Positions 1-7,943 are shown, counted from the stretch's first letter. The stretch is 64,000 nt of DNA from Bog-473 sp963744225 (GCA_963744225.1 CAVUSV010000004.1:186001-250000), one strand, 5' to 3'. Notes: generated by a model from the sequence alone, not told the origin. Made by a program: numbers and translations.

Positions 1-621
1 GGCCGGCTCCAAAAACGACATGCAATTGCGGCTTGGTCATCGGAGCCACGGGCGGGCTTGGATGGTACGGAGCGCTCCCCCATTCGACCCAGTGTTTTGG
101 GTCGCTATGTACTCTTTTGCTTTCTTGGGCGTCTTCGTCATGCAACAAGTCTGAACCCAACGGGCGTGAAACCCTTAGGGAGGAAGGTCCCGACGCCCGT
201 GACGTTGGTCTCTTCCGGGCGATGTCAGCGAGTTCGTCATCGGCTCCCTGGTTAAACCTGTGCCTCGCGCCATGACGCGCCTCCGTCCGACCTACCGATG
301 GCAGGCCGGGCCGAAGGCCTCCTTCTGGGACATCGAGATTGGAGCGGTAACCAGAACCTTTGACCAGGGATTTCGTCCATTTTCCGTCGTCAGCCAACTG
401 TTTCGACATGAAGCCAGATCCGACCGAAGAGCGTGAGGTCACCGGATCGACGCCGCTCCCGACCACAGAGAAGTCCCTGAAAAATGGCGTTTCGACTGGA
501 AGTGGGTTTTGAGGCCGAGATTTTGTGCCGCGTGCCCATAAGGAGCTGGAACGAGTTCCAGATTCGAGCGTCCACCCTCTCTCATTTGACTGTCAGATTG
601 GTCAAGGGGAAACCCGAAGGC
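1..621. other. gene-free stretch at the window edge
   Basis: I see no credible gene here. The open frames present have no recognisable motif and their codon pattern differs from the neighbouring genes. The DNA looks less GC-rich than the rest of the window. The only structured element I can name is a 14-bp palindrome matching the KstR operator pattern, listed separately. Together with the transposase and relaxase-like fragments that follow, this looks like a decayed insertion region beside the tRNA genes. Confidence 0.4.
547..560. promoter_or_regulatory. KstR-type operator palindrome TGGAACGAGTTCCA
   Basis: The 14-mer is a perfect match to the TnnAACnnGTTnnA pattern known for the mycobacterial cholesterol regulator KstR, and it is fully palindromic. 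No intact gene starts nearby, so it may be an orphan site. A KstR-like TetR gene lies at the other end of the window, and a near match precedes the thiolase/DUF35 operon. Confidence 0.35.
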
Positions 622-702
622 TTAGAGAGGACACTCCTCACGGCCGGCGGCGACGGTTCGTAGGTAGTAGTCCTCGGCGCGGGCCACCAGCTTGGCGAGC
701 AC
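622..702 (-). pseudogene. possible MobF/TrwC relaxase N-terminal fragment
   Basis: A 26-codon reading from a GTG gives VLAKLVARAEDYYLRTVAAG and then three more residues before a short unrelated tail and a stop. As I remember them, the N-termini of actinobacterial MobF relaxases have a similar KL-x-EDYYL-x-VA-x-G-x-EEYY pattern, but nothing of the catalytic domain remains. If correct, this is a stub of a conjugative element beside the transposase relic. The match is short and could be chance. Confidence 0.25.
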
Positions 703-814
703 CCGGTCTCAGCCAGGGTGTTGTGATGTTTCGTGGTCCCAGGACGACGTCTGGCCGACCAAGGCCAAGAGGGCGACCTTGGGGACGAGACGGCAGCGGG
801 AGAAGGCGAGCCCC

Positions 815-1145
815 GTTGGTCCGCGGATCGAAGCCGCGGGCTATCGGATCCGCCACGACAAAGTCGACACCTCGGGGTCGGTGACGCTGCGCTACAAAGG
901 CAAGCTGCACCACATCTCTGGGCATCGAGACCAGGCACTCGCGGCCCAACCCGCCTCCCCAGACCTGCGGGAAGGTCGAGCGCTTCCACCAGGGCGCGCC
1001 AGGCTTCGATCGGCCGGTGACGAGCGATGCCGCGGTGGGGCCGCTTGTTGTTGTTGTTGTAATCGACGAAGCGATTGAGCTGACCTTGGAGCAGCTTCTT
1101 GGTCGTGGGCGAATCCTGTTTGGCCAGATACTTCTTGAGCGTCTG
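815..1145. pseudogene. scrambled IS481-family transposase relic (three segments)
   Basis: Three pieces of an IS481-type DDE transposase are present in the wrong order and orientation. Bases 815-931 (+) encode the C-terminal signature YRIRHDKVD followed by VTLRYKGKLHHI. Bases 957-992 (+) encode PQTCGKVERFHQ, normally found in the middle of the catalytic domain. Bases 993-1145 (-) encode QTLKKYLAKQ through NKRPHRGIARHRPIEAWRA, which should follow FHQ on the same strand. The middle piece is therefore inverted exactly at the FHQ boundary, and the C-terminal piece lies in front of it. No intact transposase is possible. It could be a true rearrangement or an assembly artefact. Confidence 0.7.
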
Positions 1146-1302
1146 GGCTGCCCCTACGCGGGCTGGCAGGTCATCTTGCTCGTCGCAGGCCTCGACGTGC
1201 AGATCTTGGGCATCGATGGCTCGCCGCTGCGGCACCTGACCTTGGATCCGAGCGTCGATTACCAGCGGATCCTCTGAGGCCATGGATATGGCCGAGTGCC
1301 CG

Positions 1303-1348
1303 CTCTACGATGTCTTGAGACATCACTCTCCGATGTCTTGACACATCA
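1303..1348. repeat. two tandem 23-bp repeats with an internal palindrome
   Basis: Two adjacent 23-bp copies differ at only two positions (A/C and G/C). Each contains the near-palindrome GATGTCTTGAGACATC (second copy with one change). They lie between the transposase relic and tRNA-Glu, so they may be the terminal inverted-repeat or transposase-binding region of the decayed IS element. That role is inferred from position only. Confidence 0.5.
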
Positions 1349-1354
1349 CAATTG

Positions 1355-1427
1355 CAGCCCCAACGGGATTCGAACCCGTGTCGCCACCTTGAGAGGGTGG
1401 TGTCCTAGGCCTCTAGACGATGGGGCC
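1355..1427 (-). tRNA. tRNA-Glu (anticodon CTC)
   Basis: The reverse strand folds as a 73-nt tRNA. The acceptor stem GGCCCCA pairs with TGGGGCT (terminal G-U). The anticodon stem CCACC/GGTGG encloses the loop CTCTCAA with anticodon CTC, and the T-arm reads GGGTTCGAATCCC. It reads GAG codons. CCA is not encoded directly after the discriminator base. It lies about 1.4 kb from glutamyl-tRNA synthetase, its charging enzyme. Confidence 0.95.
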
Positions 1428-1466
1428 GAGCGGAGGTTTCCATCGCAACGATGGGCGCCGCCGGTG

Positions 1467-1538
1467 CTCGGGGGGAAGGACTCGAACCCTCAATAACTGG
1501 ACCAGAACCAGTCGTGTTGCCGATTACACCACCCCCGA
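1467..1538 (-). tRNA. tRNA-Gln (anticodon CTG)
   Basis: The reverse strand folds as a 72-nt tRNA. The acceptor stem TCGGGGG pairs with CCCCCGA, the anticodon stem ACTGG/CCAGT encloses TTCTGGT with anticodon CTG, and the T-arm reads GGGTTCGAGTCC. The weak U1-A72 pair is a usual identity feature of tRNA-Gln. It is 39 bp from tRNA-Glu on the same strand, so the two are probably co-transcribed. Confidence 0.95.
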
Positions 1539-1685
1539 ATGGGTGGAGGTTCAGATTAGCCGAGCGGCCTTTGGCGACAGTTCGCTGCCATGACCAGGGG
1601 GGGCGCGTTGAATCGGGGGTTTCCCGATGGAATGATGCGGCGTCCGGGGTCACCCGGGAGCAGACCTGGTTCGGAGGTTCACTGC

Positions 1686-2159
1686 ATGTACCGGTGGTCG
1701 GCGGCCGCAACCATCGTGACCGTTCTCGTTGGCGGGGCCCTCGTGGCCACTCCGGCCCAGGGCGGCGCCCCGGGCATTACGGTGAAGGTCACGCCCAACC
1801 GTGGCCTGGTCAACGAGCAGACAGTCACGATTACCGGCCGTGGCCTGGACACTTCTTCCGGCGGGACCTCTCGGACTTGGTTCCTCGCCGAGTGCACTGG
1901 CGTCGTCCGGGGCCGCATGAACCCCTCCACCGACACGCCCCACTGCGACCTCACCGACGCCGTGCCGCTGCGGGTCTCCCGGAACGGCACCTTCACGGCC
2001 CGCTACCGCGTCACCAGCGGGATCATCGGCGACGGCTACTGCGGGACAGCGGGCCATGCGACCTGTGTCATCAGCGTGGGCACGGCCGAGGGCATGGGCA
2101 CCGTCGTTCGCATCACCTTCAAGACCCCGGCGCCGGCAGCCCCCGCCTCCAGCAGCTAG
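1686..2159 (+). CDS. secreted neocarzinostatin-fold protein
   Basis: This 157-residue protein starts with a basic tip (MYRW) and a hydrophobic signal peptide ending around ATPAQG. The mature part matches the all-beta neocarzinostatin family: an ITVKVTPNRGLVNEQTVTITG opening strand, four cysteines placed as two expected disulfides (CTGVV...HCDL and YCGTAGHATC), and a closing CVISVGTAEG...ITF. Family members include enediyne apoproteins, but many actinobacterial homologues are stand-alone secreted proteins of unknown role. No enediyne genes occur here, so chromophore binding is not implied. I chose the ATG just before the signal peptide; an in-frame upstream ATG would add a poorly matching leader. 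Confidence 0.7.
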   Translation: MYRWSAAATIVTVLVGGALVATPAQGGAPGITVKVTPNRGLVNEQTVTITGRGLDTSSGGTSRTWFLAECTGVVRGRMNPSTDTPHCDLTDAVPLRVSRNGTFTARYRVTSGIIGDGYCGTAGHATCVISVGTAEGMGTVVRITFKTPAPAAPASSS

Positions 2160-2173
2160 CACCAAGGCGGTGC

Positions 2174-2794
2174 TCAAGCCGCGTGCAGCCACTCCAGGTG
2201 GTTGTAGCCGATGATCCGACCGAGCCCCACGCCAACGGTCTCCTTGACGAAATAGGGGACCGTCGACCAGCCCGTGATAGGCGACGACTGAGTGGGCGTC
2301 GGTGAGGGCGAGAGGGAAAGGGTCGAGGCGATGGCCATGGAGCGGTCCTCGTGAAAGGGATCGGTCGTGACCAGGATCACCTTCACGTTGCGCGCCGCAA
2401 GCGCCGGCTGGGCGTCGGCGATGTTCTGGTACGTGGTGTCCCCGCCCGCCTGAAGGATGTCGGCTTTCGGGACCCCCATCCGCTCGAGGTACATCGCCCC
2501 CGACTGCGCCTCGGTGTAGAGGTCCCCGGGCTGTTTGCCGCCCGTCACCACGAGCAGGTGCGCGTAACCCTCTCGATAGAGCATCACCGCCTGGTTGAGG
2601 CGTGCCTTGAGGTCAGGCGAGGGCCGCCCGTTGTACTGCGCTGCCCCCATGACCAAGATGGCGCCCGCCGGGTGGGGATCGTACTGGCGCGACGTCAGCC
2701 AGACCTGGACGAGGGTCACCCCGAAGTAGAGGACGATCGCAGCCAGGAAGAGGAACCCGATGCGCAGCGCCCAACGGATCGGTGCGAGCAGCAT
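2174..2794 (-). CDS. YdcF-like DUF218 membrane-anchored protein
   Basis: The 206-residue protein has one N-terminal transmembrane helix (about residues 9-32). A DUF218 domain follows, with the typical AILVMGAAQYNGRPSP start, LVVTGGK strand and LVTTDPFH motif. DUF218 proteins have a Rossmann-like fold; members such as SanA/ElyC affect envelope integrity, but the biochemical activity is unsettled. Its ATG overlaps the gltX stop by one base (TGATG), so it is probably translated with gltX. Confidence 0.75.
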   Translation of the reverse strand: MLLAPIRWALRIGFLFLAAIVLYFGVTLVQVWLTSRQYDPHPAGAILVMGAAQYNGRPSPDLKARLNQAVMLYREGYAHLLVVTGGKQPGDLYTEAQSGAMYLERMGVPKADILQAGGDTTYQNIADAQPALAARNVKVILVTTDPFHEDRSMAIASTLSLSPSPTPTQSSPITGWSTVPYFVKETVGVGLGRIIGYNHLEWLHAA

Positions 2795-4305
2795 CAGCCG
2801 TCGGCCGACAACCGCGCGAGCGCAGCCGCAATCCGCCGGCGCGTCTCCTCACGGCCCAGCACCGCCAGGGAGTCGAACAGCGGGAGGCCCCGGGTACGGC
2901 CCATGACCGCGACCCGTATCGGTGCCTGGGCCTTGCCCAGCTTGCGACCCACCGACTCCGCGATGGAGAGCGTGACCGCGTGCAGCGAGTCCTTGTCCCA
3001 CGGGCAGGTCTCATAGGCCGCCAACGCCGCGGACAAGATCGCCGGCGCGAGTTCGTCGCCCGCGATGGCCTTCTGCCAGCTGTCCGGGTCGTCGGGGGCC
3101 TCCTCCAGGAAGAGGAAGTCGACCAGTTCGGGCACCTCGCCGAGCGTCGTGACCCTTTCCTTGATCACGTCAGCCAGCGCAGCGAATACTTCCGCATCGA
3201 AGCGTTCCTGCGGCCACGGTGGGGGTTCGGTGGCCAGCGCGCCGGTCTCGGGGTCGCGCCAGGCGCCGGGCACCCACTCCCCCGGTACGGGGTCGACCCA
3301 CGGGAGCGCCGCGGCCACGAAGTCGTCGACCGAGAGGGCGCGGATGTAGACGCCGTTGATGTGCGAGAGCTTCTTCATGTCGAAGAAGGCTGGTGAGCGC
3401 TGGACGTCCTCGAGCCTGAACCGCTGAATGATCTCGTCGATCGGCACGATCTCCTCGTCACCCGGGCTCCAGCCCAGCAGCGCCAGGTAGTTGCGGAAGG
3501 CGCTCGGCAGGTAGCCCTGCTCCCGGTACATCTCGACGGCGACCGGGTCTCGCCGCTTGGAGAGCTTCTTGCCCGCCTCGTTGACCAACAGCGGCAGGTG
3601 GGCGTAAGCCGGAAGATCGAGATCCCGCCCCTCGGCCGTGTTGAGCGCCTCCCACAACATGATCTGCCTCGGCGTCGTGGGCAGCAGGTCCTCGCCACGG
3701 ATGATGTGGGTGATGGCCATGGTCCGGTCGTCGACCGCGTTGGCCAGGACGAAGAGAGGCTTGCCGTCCCCCTTGACGCAGATGAAGTCCTCCAGCGCCC
3801 GCTGCGGGAACTCCACCTCGCCGCGCACGAGATCCATCACCCGCACCACACCCTCGTCGGGCGTGCGGAAGCGCAGGGCCCTTCCCTCACCCCGGGGCAG
3901 CCCGAGGTCGCGGCAGAACCCGTCGTAGCCCGGCGTGGGGTCACCAGCCGCCGCCCGCTGCCTGGTCCGCTCGTCGATCTCCTCTCGCGTGCACGCGCAC
4001 GCGTAGAGCGCACCGCTGGCCCACAGCATCTCGATGGCCGCATCGTGCGCCTCGTCCTGCTCCGACTGGAAGTAAGGACCCTCGTCGGGTGCCATGCCGA
4101 GCCAGTCGAGTGCGGAGATGATCCCGTCAGTCCACTCGGGCCGGTTGCGCACCTCATCGGTGTCCTCGATGCGCAGGACGAACGTCCCGCCGTGCTGGCG
4201 CGCGAAGAGCCAGTTGAACAGCGCCGCCCGGGCGCTCCCCACGTGGAAGTACCCGGTCGGCGAAGGGGCGAAGCGGACCCGGGGAGAGGTGGTGTGAGCC
4301 GTCAT
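2794..4305 (-). CDS. gltX: glutamyl-tRNA synthetase
   Basis: This 503-residue class I synthetase attaches glutamate to tRNA-Glu in the cytoplasm. The HIGH-type signature PSPTGYFHVGSAR is near residue 15, the KLSKR ATP-loop is mid-protein, and a zinc-binding-like knuckle (CAC...GFC) lies between them. Length fits the family. It shares a TGATG junction with the downstream YdcF-like gene. The window contains tRNA-Glu and tRNA-Gln nearby; in many actinobacteria GltX also mischarges tRNA-Gln for later amidation, but GatCAB is not in this window. Confidence 0.95.
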   Translation of the reverse strand: MTAHTTSPRVRFAPSPTGYFHVGSARAALFNWLFARQHGGTFVLRIEDTDEVRNRPEWTDGIISALDWLGMAPDEGPYFQSEQDEAHDAAIEMLWASGALYACACTREEIDERTRQRAAAGDPTPGYDGFCRDLGLPRGEGRALRFRTPDEGVVRVMDLVRGEVEFPQRALEDFICVKGDGKPLFVLANAVDDRTMAITHIIRGEDLLPTTPRQIMLWEALNTAEGRDLDLPAYAHLPLLVNEAGKKLSKRRDPVAVEMYREQGYLPSAFRNYLALLGWSPGDEEIVPIDEIIQRFRLEDVQRSPAFFDMKKLSHINGVYIRALSVDDFVAAALPWVDPVPGEWVPGAWRDPETGALATEPPPWPQERFDAEVFAALADVIKERVTTLGEVPELVDFLFLEEAPDDPDSWQKAIAGDELAPAILSAALAAYETCPWDKDSLHAVTLSIAESVGRKLGKAQAPIRVAVMGRTRGLPLFDSLAVLGREETRRRIAAALARLSADG

Positions 4306-4360
4306 GCGGATCGTTGACGCATCCCCGTCGTGGGCGGGACGCCAGGGAAACGGTGGGGCG

Positions 4361-4555
4361 TCAGTCTTCCTCTATGGAGATGGCGCCCGTCGGGCAGCCG
4401 TTGACCGCCTCGCGCAGGCGCTCGCGGAACTCTTCTGGTGGGTGCTCGTTCAGGACGTAGAGGTACCCGTCGTCACGGACCTCGAAGACCTCGGGCAGGA
4501 TGCCCATGCACACGGCGTTGCTGGCACACTCGTCGAAGTCAACGACGACCTTCAC
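4361..4555 (-). CDS. small 3Fe-4S ferredoxin
   Basis: A 64-residue acidic ferredoxin of the actinobacterial type that feeds electrons to cytochromes P450. The cluster ligands are C10 and C16 in CASNAVC and C53 in NGCPTGA. Asn replaces the second cysteine of a 4Fe-4S motif, which predicts a 3Fe-4S cluster or an unusual ligand at residue 13. It starts at GTG behind a GGAGG-type site. No P450 is present in this window. It lies just downstream of the thiolase/DUF35 operon on the same strand and may be read through from it. Confidence 0.85.
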   Translation of the reverse strand: MKVVVDFDECASNAVCMGILPEVFEVRDDGYLYVLNEHPPEEFRERLREAVNGCPTGAISIEED

Positions 4556-4615
4556 GGAGACCTCCTGGTCAGGGCTGGATTGGCTCCGCCGAGCATACCG
4601 GTCGGGCCTCTCTCC

Positions 4616-5791
4616 TCACGGTTTGTCGGCAGCGACGACCCACATGGCGAAGAACTGGGAGCCCCCACCGTAGGCCTGCCCGAGGGCCCGGCGGGCATCA
4701 GGCACCTGGTGCTCACCCGCCAGGCCGCGTACCTGCAGCGCAGTCTCGAGAAAGCGGAGCATCCCCGAGGCGCCGATCGGATTGGAAGACAGCACGCCGC
4801 CCGAGCAGTTCCACGGGATGTCGCCGCCCTCGATCATCGACGTCGCCCCGGCCTGGGTGAGCTTCCAACCGTCCCCCTCGTCGCAGAAGCCGAGGTTCTC
4901 GAGCCACATCGGCTCGTACCAACTGAATGGCACGTAGATCTCGGCCATGTCGAAGTCGGCGCGCGGGTTCGTGATGCCAGCTTGGCGGTACAGGTCGGCG
5001 GCGCAGTCTCGCCCGGCCTGCGGGTTGACCTGGTCGCGGCCCGCAAACATCGTTGGCTCCGAGCGCATGGCCATGCCGTGGATCCACGCCGGTGGCCGAC
5101 CCGTCGAAGCCGTGGCCGCACCCGCTGCCTTCTCTGACCCGATGACCATCGCGGCGGCGCCGTCGGAGGACGGGCACGACTCGAGGTAGTGCAGCGGGTC
5201 CCACAGCATGATCGACTCCTCCACCATCTTCATGGAGATGTCGGGCAGGTGCAGGTGGGCGTACGGGTTCTTGAGCGCGTGCAGCCGGTCCTTGACCGCC
5301 ACCATCATGCCGATGTCGCGGGGCGCGCTCGATCGGTACATGTAGGCCCGGATGATCGGCGCGAAATACCCGCCGGCCCCGGCCAGCAGCGGCGCAGAGA
5401 AGGGTTGGGGCACCGAGAGCGCCCACATGGCGTCCGAGTCGCTCTGCTTCTCGAAGGCCACGGTCAACACCCGCTCGTGGACCCCCGACGCCACCAGGTG
5501 CGACGCCACGATTGCCGTGGACCCGCCCACCGAACCTGCGGTGTGGACCCGGAACATCGGCTTTCCCACGGCGCCCAGCGCAGGGGCGAGATAGAGCTCG
5601 GGCATCATGACGCCCTCGAACATGTCGGGTGCCTTGCCGATGACCACGGCGTCGATGTCGGCAAACCCGAGTCCCGCGTCCTCGAGCGCGGCCAGCGCGG
5701 CCTCGCGCACCAGGCCCGCGATCGAGACGTCCTCCCGCTTCGACTTGGCCACCGTCTGGCCGATCCCGATGACCGCGCAGCGCTCCGCCAT
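4616..5791 (-). CDS. thiolase-fold lipid-transfer (Ltp/SCP-x-like) protein
   Basis: The 391-residue protein has the thiolase fold: MAERCAVIGIGQT start, an SCPSSDGAAAMVIG strand mid-protein and a C-terminal SGGVLSSNPIGASGM loop. The position that normally carries the nucleophilic cysteine reads HTAGSVGGS, so a classical thiolase reaction is doubtful. Steroid Ltp proteins with this architecture act with DUF35 partners as retro-aldolases that remove side-chain propionyl-CoA. Its ATG overlaps the preceding thiolase-like stop by one base, so the pair is translationally coupled. I chose the internal ATG because the upstream extension lies inside the preceding gene. Confidence 0.8.
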   Translation of the reverse strand: MAERCAVIGIGQTVAKSKREDVSIAGLVREAALAALEDAGLGFADIDAVVIGKAPDMFEGVMMPELYLAPALGAVGKPMFRVHTAGSVGGSTAIVASHLVASGVHERVLTVAFEKQSDSDAMWALSVPQPFSAPLLAGAGGYFAPIIRAYMYRSSAPRDIGMMVAVKDRLHALKNPYAHLHLPDISMKMVEESIMLWDPLHYLESCPSSDGAAAMVIGSEKAAGAATASTGRPPAWIHGMAMRSEPTMFAGRDQVNPQAGRDCAADLYRQAGITNPRADFDMAEIYVPFSWYEPMWLENLGFCDEGDGWKLTQAGATSMIEGGDIPWNCSGGVLSSNPIGASGMLRFLETALQVRGLAGEHQVPDARRALGQAYGGGSQFFAMWVVAADKP

Positions 5792-6879
5792 CAGTTCACC
5801 CCCTCCAGGACGCACACCAGGTTCTGCTGCAGGCACGGTCCCGACGTGGCGTGGGCCACGGCGCGGTCCGCCTGGCCCGACCAGATGGCCCGCGCCGACT
5901 CGCCGATGCGGATGAGGCCGGCCGACATCATCGGGTTGGCCGCCAGGGCGCCCCCCGAGGGGTTGATGGAAACCCCGTCCCCCAGGCCCAGCGCTTCAAC
6001 AAGGATCATTTCCTGGGAGGCGAACGGGGCGTGCAGCTCGGCCAGGTCGACCGTCTTGGCGCCCACCCCGGCCTTCTCCCCCGCCAACTTCGTCGAGGGA
6101 GAGACGGTGAGGTCGCGGGCCCCCAGCGTGTGCGTCTCAATCCGGTGGTCGATGCCGGTGATGAAGGCCGGCCGCTCGCACAGGTCGTAGGCCCGATCGC
6201 CCGCGGCCAGCACGACTGCCGCGCAGCCGTCGGTGAGCGGCGGCAGTGCATGCCTGCGCAACGGTGCCACGGCGTAGTCCTCGGCCAGGAGCTCGTCAGG
6301 CGAGCGGTCATAGGCGACCTGTGCCTTGGGGTTCGTTAGCGCGGAACGACGGGAACGGCTGGCGATGAAGGCAAAGTCGGCCTCTGTGGCCGCACCCTTG
6401 TCGATCATGGCCTGCGCCTGCAGTGCTGCCAACGAGGTGGGATCCGGCCACAGGGGCGCCATGTAGTACGGGTCGAGCTGGACGGCCAGGATCTCGCTCA
6501 GGTCGCCGGGCGAGGACCGCCCGAAGCTATAGACCAGGGCGGCGTCGATTTCTCCTTCCTGAAGGAGCACCCAGGCTTCGTAGAGGGCCCAGGCCCCGTC
6601 CATTTCCACATGGGACTCGGCTCGAGGCGGCCACACGCCGACGGCGTCGAGGGCGGTCACGAAGGAGAAGGGCCCGCCGATGAGGTAGTCGGTCGACCCC
6701 GAACAGATGAAGCCGACGTCGTCCTTGGTGATGCCGACGTTGCCGAACACTTCGGCGACGACCGGCATGAGCATCTCGACCTCGTTGTGCGCACCTTCGC
6801 GCCGGACGTTGTCGTACTGGGCGAAGGACACGACCCCCACCGGGCGGCGGCCCGAGATCAGCTCGGGGAAGTCGCTCAC
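5791..6879 (-). CDS. thiolase-fold lipid-transfer-like protein, second copy
   Basis: A 362-residue thiolase-fold protein beginning at GTG (VSDFPELISGRR). It contains the family features FICSGSTDY, LTDGCAAVVLAAGD and SINPSGGALAANPMMSAG. The expected catalytic cysteine position reads ESHVEMDGAWAL, with no cysteine. It probably pairs with the downstream thiolase-fold protein and with a DUF35 partner, as described for steroid aldolase complexes. The GTG overlaps the upstream DUF35 stop by four bases (GTGA), and its own stop overlaps the next start, so stoichiometric production is likely. Confidence 0.8.
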   Translation of the reverse strand: MSDFPELISGRRPVGVVSFAQYDNVRREGAHNEVEMLMPVVAEVFGNVGITKDDVGFICSGSTDYLIGGPFSFVTALDAVGVWPPRAESHVEMDGAWALYEAWVLLQEGEIDAALVYSFGRSSPGDLSEILAVQLDPYYMAPLWPDPTSLAALQAQAMIDKGAATEADFAFIASRSRRSALTNPKAQVAYDRSPDELLAEDYAVAPLRRHALPPLTDGCAAVVLAAGDRAYDLCERPAFITGIDHRIETHTLGARDLTVSPSTKLAGEKAGVGAKTVDLAELHAPFASQEMILVEALGLGDGVSINPSGGALAANPMMSAGLIRIGESARAIWSGQADRAVAHATSGPCLQQNLVCVLEGVN

Positions 6880-7370
6880 AGATACTCCTTGTACGTCTCG
6901 TAGTCGGCGTCGGGCTCGCCGTTGGGCCGGAAGTACCTCACCGAAGCCATGGTCGGGCCCAGCTCTTCGGGCTCGACCCAGACGGCCTCGACCCGCATGC
7001 CCATGCGGATCTCGTCGGTCGGGATCTCTTGGATGAGCCCCATGAATGAAAGGTTGGCGCCGTCGAGCAGGATCTGCGCGCAGATGTAGGGGATCTCGAT
7101 CGACTGGCCGGCGAAGGGCACGTTGACCACGCAGTAGGTCGTCACGGTCCCCGTGTTCGCGAGCTCGACCACCTCGTCCGTGGGCACCCCGTCGGTCGGG
7201 CACGACCCGCGCGACGGTGTGTAGACCTTCTTGCACTTCGGGCAGCGCTGACCGATGAACTTTCCCTCTTCCAGCCCGTGGAGGAACTTGCTCTGCGCTT
7301 CGCCGGCGGTGAAGACGTAATCGAGCTTCGTTGTCGCTGCCATCATCGTCACCGGCTCGAGGTCGCTCAC
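6876..7370 (-). CDS. DUF35 OB-fold protein with zinc-ribbon cysteines
   Basis: This 164-residue protein has an N-terminal helix (FLHGLEEGKFIGQ), a rubredoxin-like knuckle CPKCKKVYTPSRGSCPTDG and an OB-fold (GTVTTYCVVN...LDGANLSFMGLI). DUF35 proteins bind acyl-CoA and act as obligate partners of thiolase-fold aldolases or of MaoC hydratases. It overlaps both neighbours by four bases (GTGA junctions). The GTG start is chosen for that coupling; in-frame ATGs eight or nine codons later are alternatives. Confidence 0.85.
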   Translation of the reverse strand: MSDLEPVTMMAATTKLDYVFTAGEAQSKFLHGLEEGKFIGQRCPKCKKVYTPSRGSCPTDGVPTDEVVELANTGTVTTYCVVNVPFAGQSIEIPYICAQILLDGANLSFMGLIQEIPTDEIRMGMRVEAVWVEPEELGPTMASVRYFRPNGEPDADYETYKEYL

Positions 7371-7828
7371 GAGTCACCCCCGACTCGGACGAAGTGGACA
7401 ATGTCAGAGACGTGACCGACGCGCTCGTCCGCTGGAGCGAACTCGGGACGGACGCGGATGCCGGTTGAGACCTGGTCCGGGCTGGCGGCAGGAAGGACGT
7501 GCAAGAAGGCGGTATCGGCGCCGTCGAAGCGCACCAGCACCCAGGCGAACGGTGTCTGCAGCGGGTGCTTGGGTCGCGGTTGGCCCACCCACGACCATGT
7601 GGTCACCGTGCCCTCGGGCCCGACCTCGACGATATCGGAGGTCTCTTCCCCGGTCTGGGGGTCGTACTCGGTCGGCGGCACGATGACCCGCCCACCGGCC
7701 CCGCGGGTACCGACGACTTTGCCGTCCCGCAGACCCGTCAGAAACGCGCCCACCACTGGGCCGACCGAGCGCACAAAGGGGTACTCGAGGACGTGGTCGG
7801 ACGTGTAGATCACCGCCTCGTCTGCCAT
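7367..7828 (-). CDS. DUF35 OB-fold protein lacking zinc ligands
   Basis: The 153-residue first gene of the operon has the DUF35 layout (helix FLTGLRDGKVVG, then an OB-fold with EGTVTTWSWVG and DTAFLHVLP), but the zinc-ribbon region reads TRGAGGRVIVPPTEYDPQTG and has no cysteine at all. It therefore looks like a metal-free paralogue of its neighbour. A KstR-like operator lies about 43 bp upstream. It probably contributes the second half of a four-component acyl-CoA lyase with the three coupled genes downstream. Confidence 0.8.
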   Translation of the reverse strand: MADEAVIYTSDHVLEYPFVRSVGPVVGAFLTGLRDGKVVGTRGAGGRVIVPPTEYDPQTGEETSDIVEVGPEGTVTTWSWVGQPRPKHPLQTPFAWVLVRFDGADTAFLHVLPAASPDQVSTGIRVRPEFAPADERVGHVSDIVHFVRVGGDS

Positions 7829-7870
7829 GTCACCTCCCTTACCGGGCACAAACCGGGCCCCGGACGAAAC

Positions 7871-7884
7871 TAGAACAGATTCCA
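7871..7884. promoter_or_regulatory. KstR-like operator upstream of the thiolase/DUF35 operon
   Basis: Read on the reverse strand, the 14-mer TGGAATCTGTTCTA matches TnnAACnnGTTnnA at every fixed position but one. It also lies inside a looser inverted repeat AGAAC-N8-GTTCT. It is 43 bp ahead of the first gene of the operon, a usual distance for a TetR-type repressor site. Confidence 0.4.
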
Positions 7885-7892
7885 GTTCTGTG

Positions 7893-7932
7893 CCAGGTGT
7901 CCAGGTGTCCAGGTGTCCAGGTGTCCAGGTGT
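7893..7932. repeat. five perfect tandem copies of CCAGGTGT
   Basis: Five exact 8-bp units stand in direct tandem between the operon start region and the 3' end of the ABC1 kinase gene. There are no spacers, so this is not a CRISPR. Similar short tandem arrays occur in several other intergenic regions of the window. Copy number may vary between strains through replication slippage. Confidence 0.9.
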
Positions 7933-7943
7933 GCGGAGCCTCC

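Noticed and set aside
1..621. Short open frames at the window edge
   Set aside because: None has a recognisable motif, a convincing start or codon use like the neighbours.
1686..2159. Enediyne antitumour apoprotein
   Set aside because: Although the fold matches neocarzinostatin, no enediyne polyketide synthase or tailoring genes are in the window, so only the fold is claimed.
7893..7932. CRISPR-like array
   Set aside because: Units are 8 bp, directly adjacent and without spacers, and no cas gene is present. It is a simple tandem repeat.
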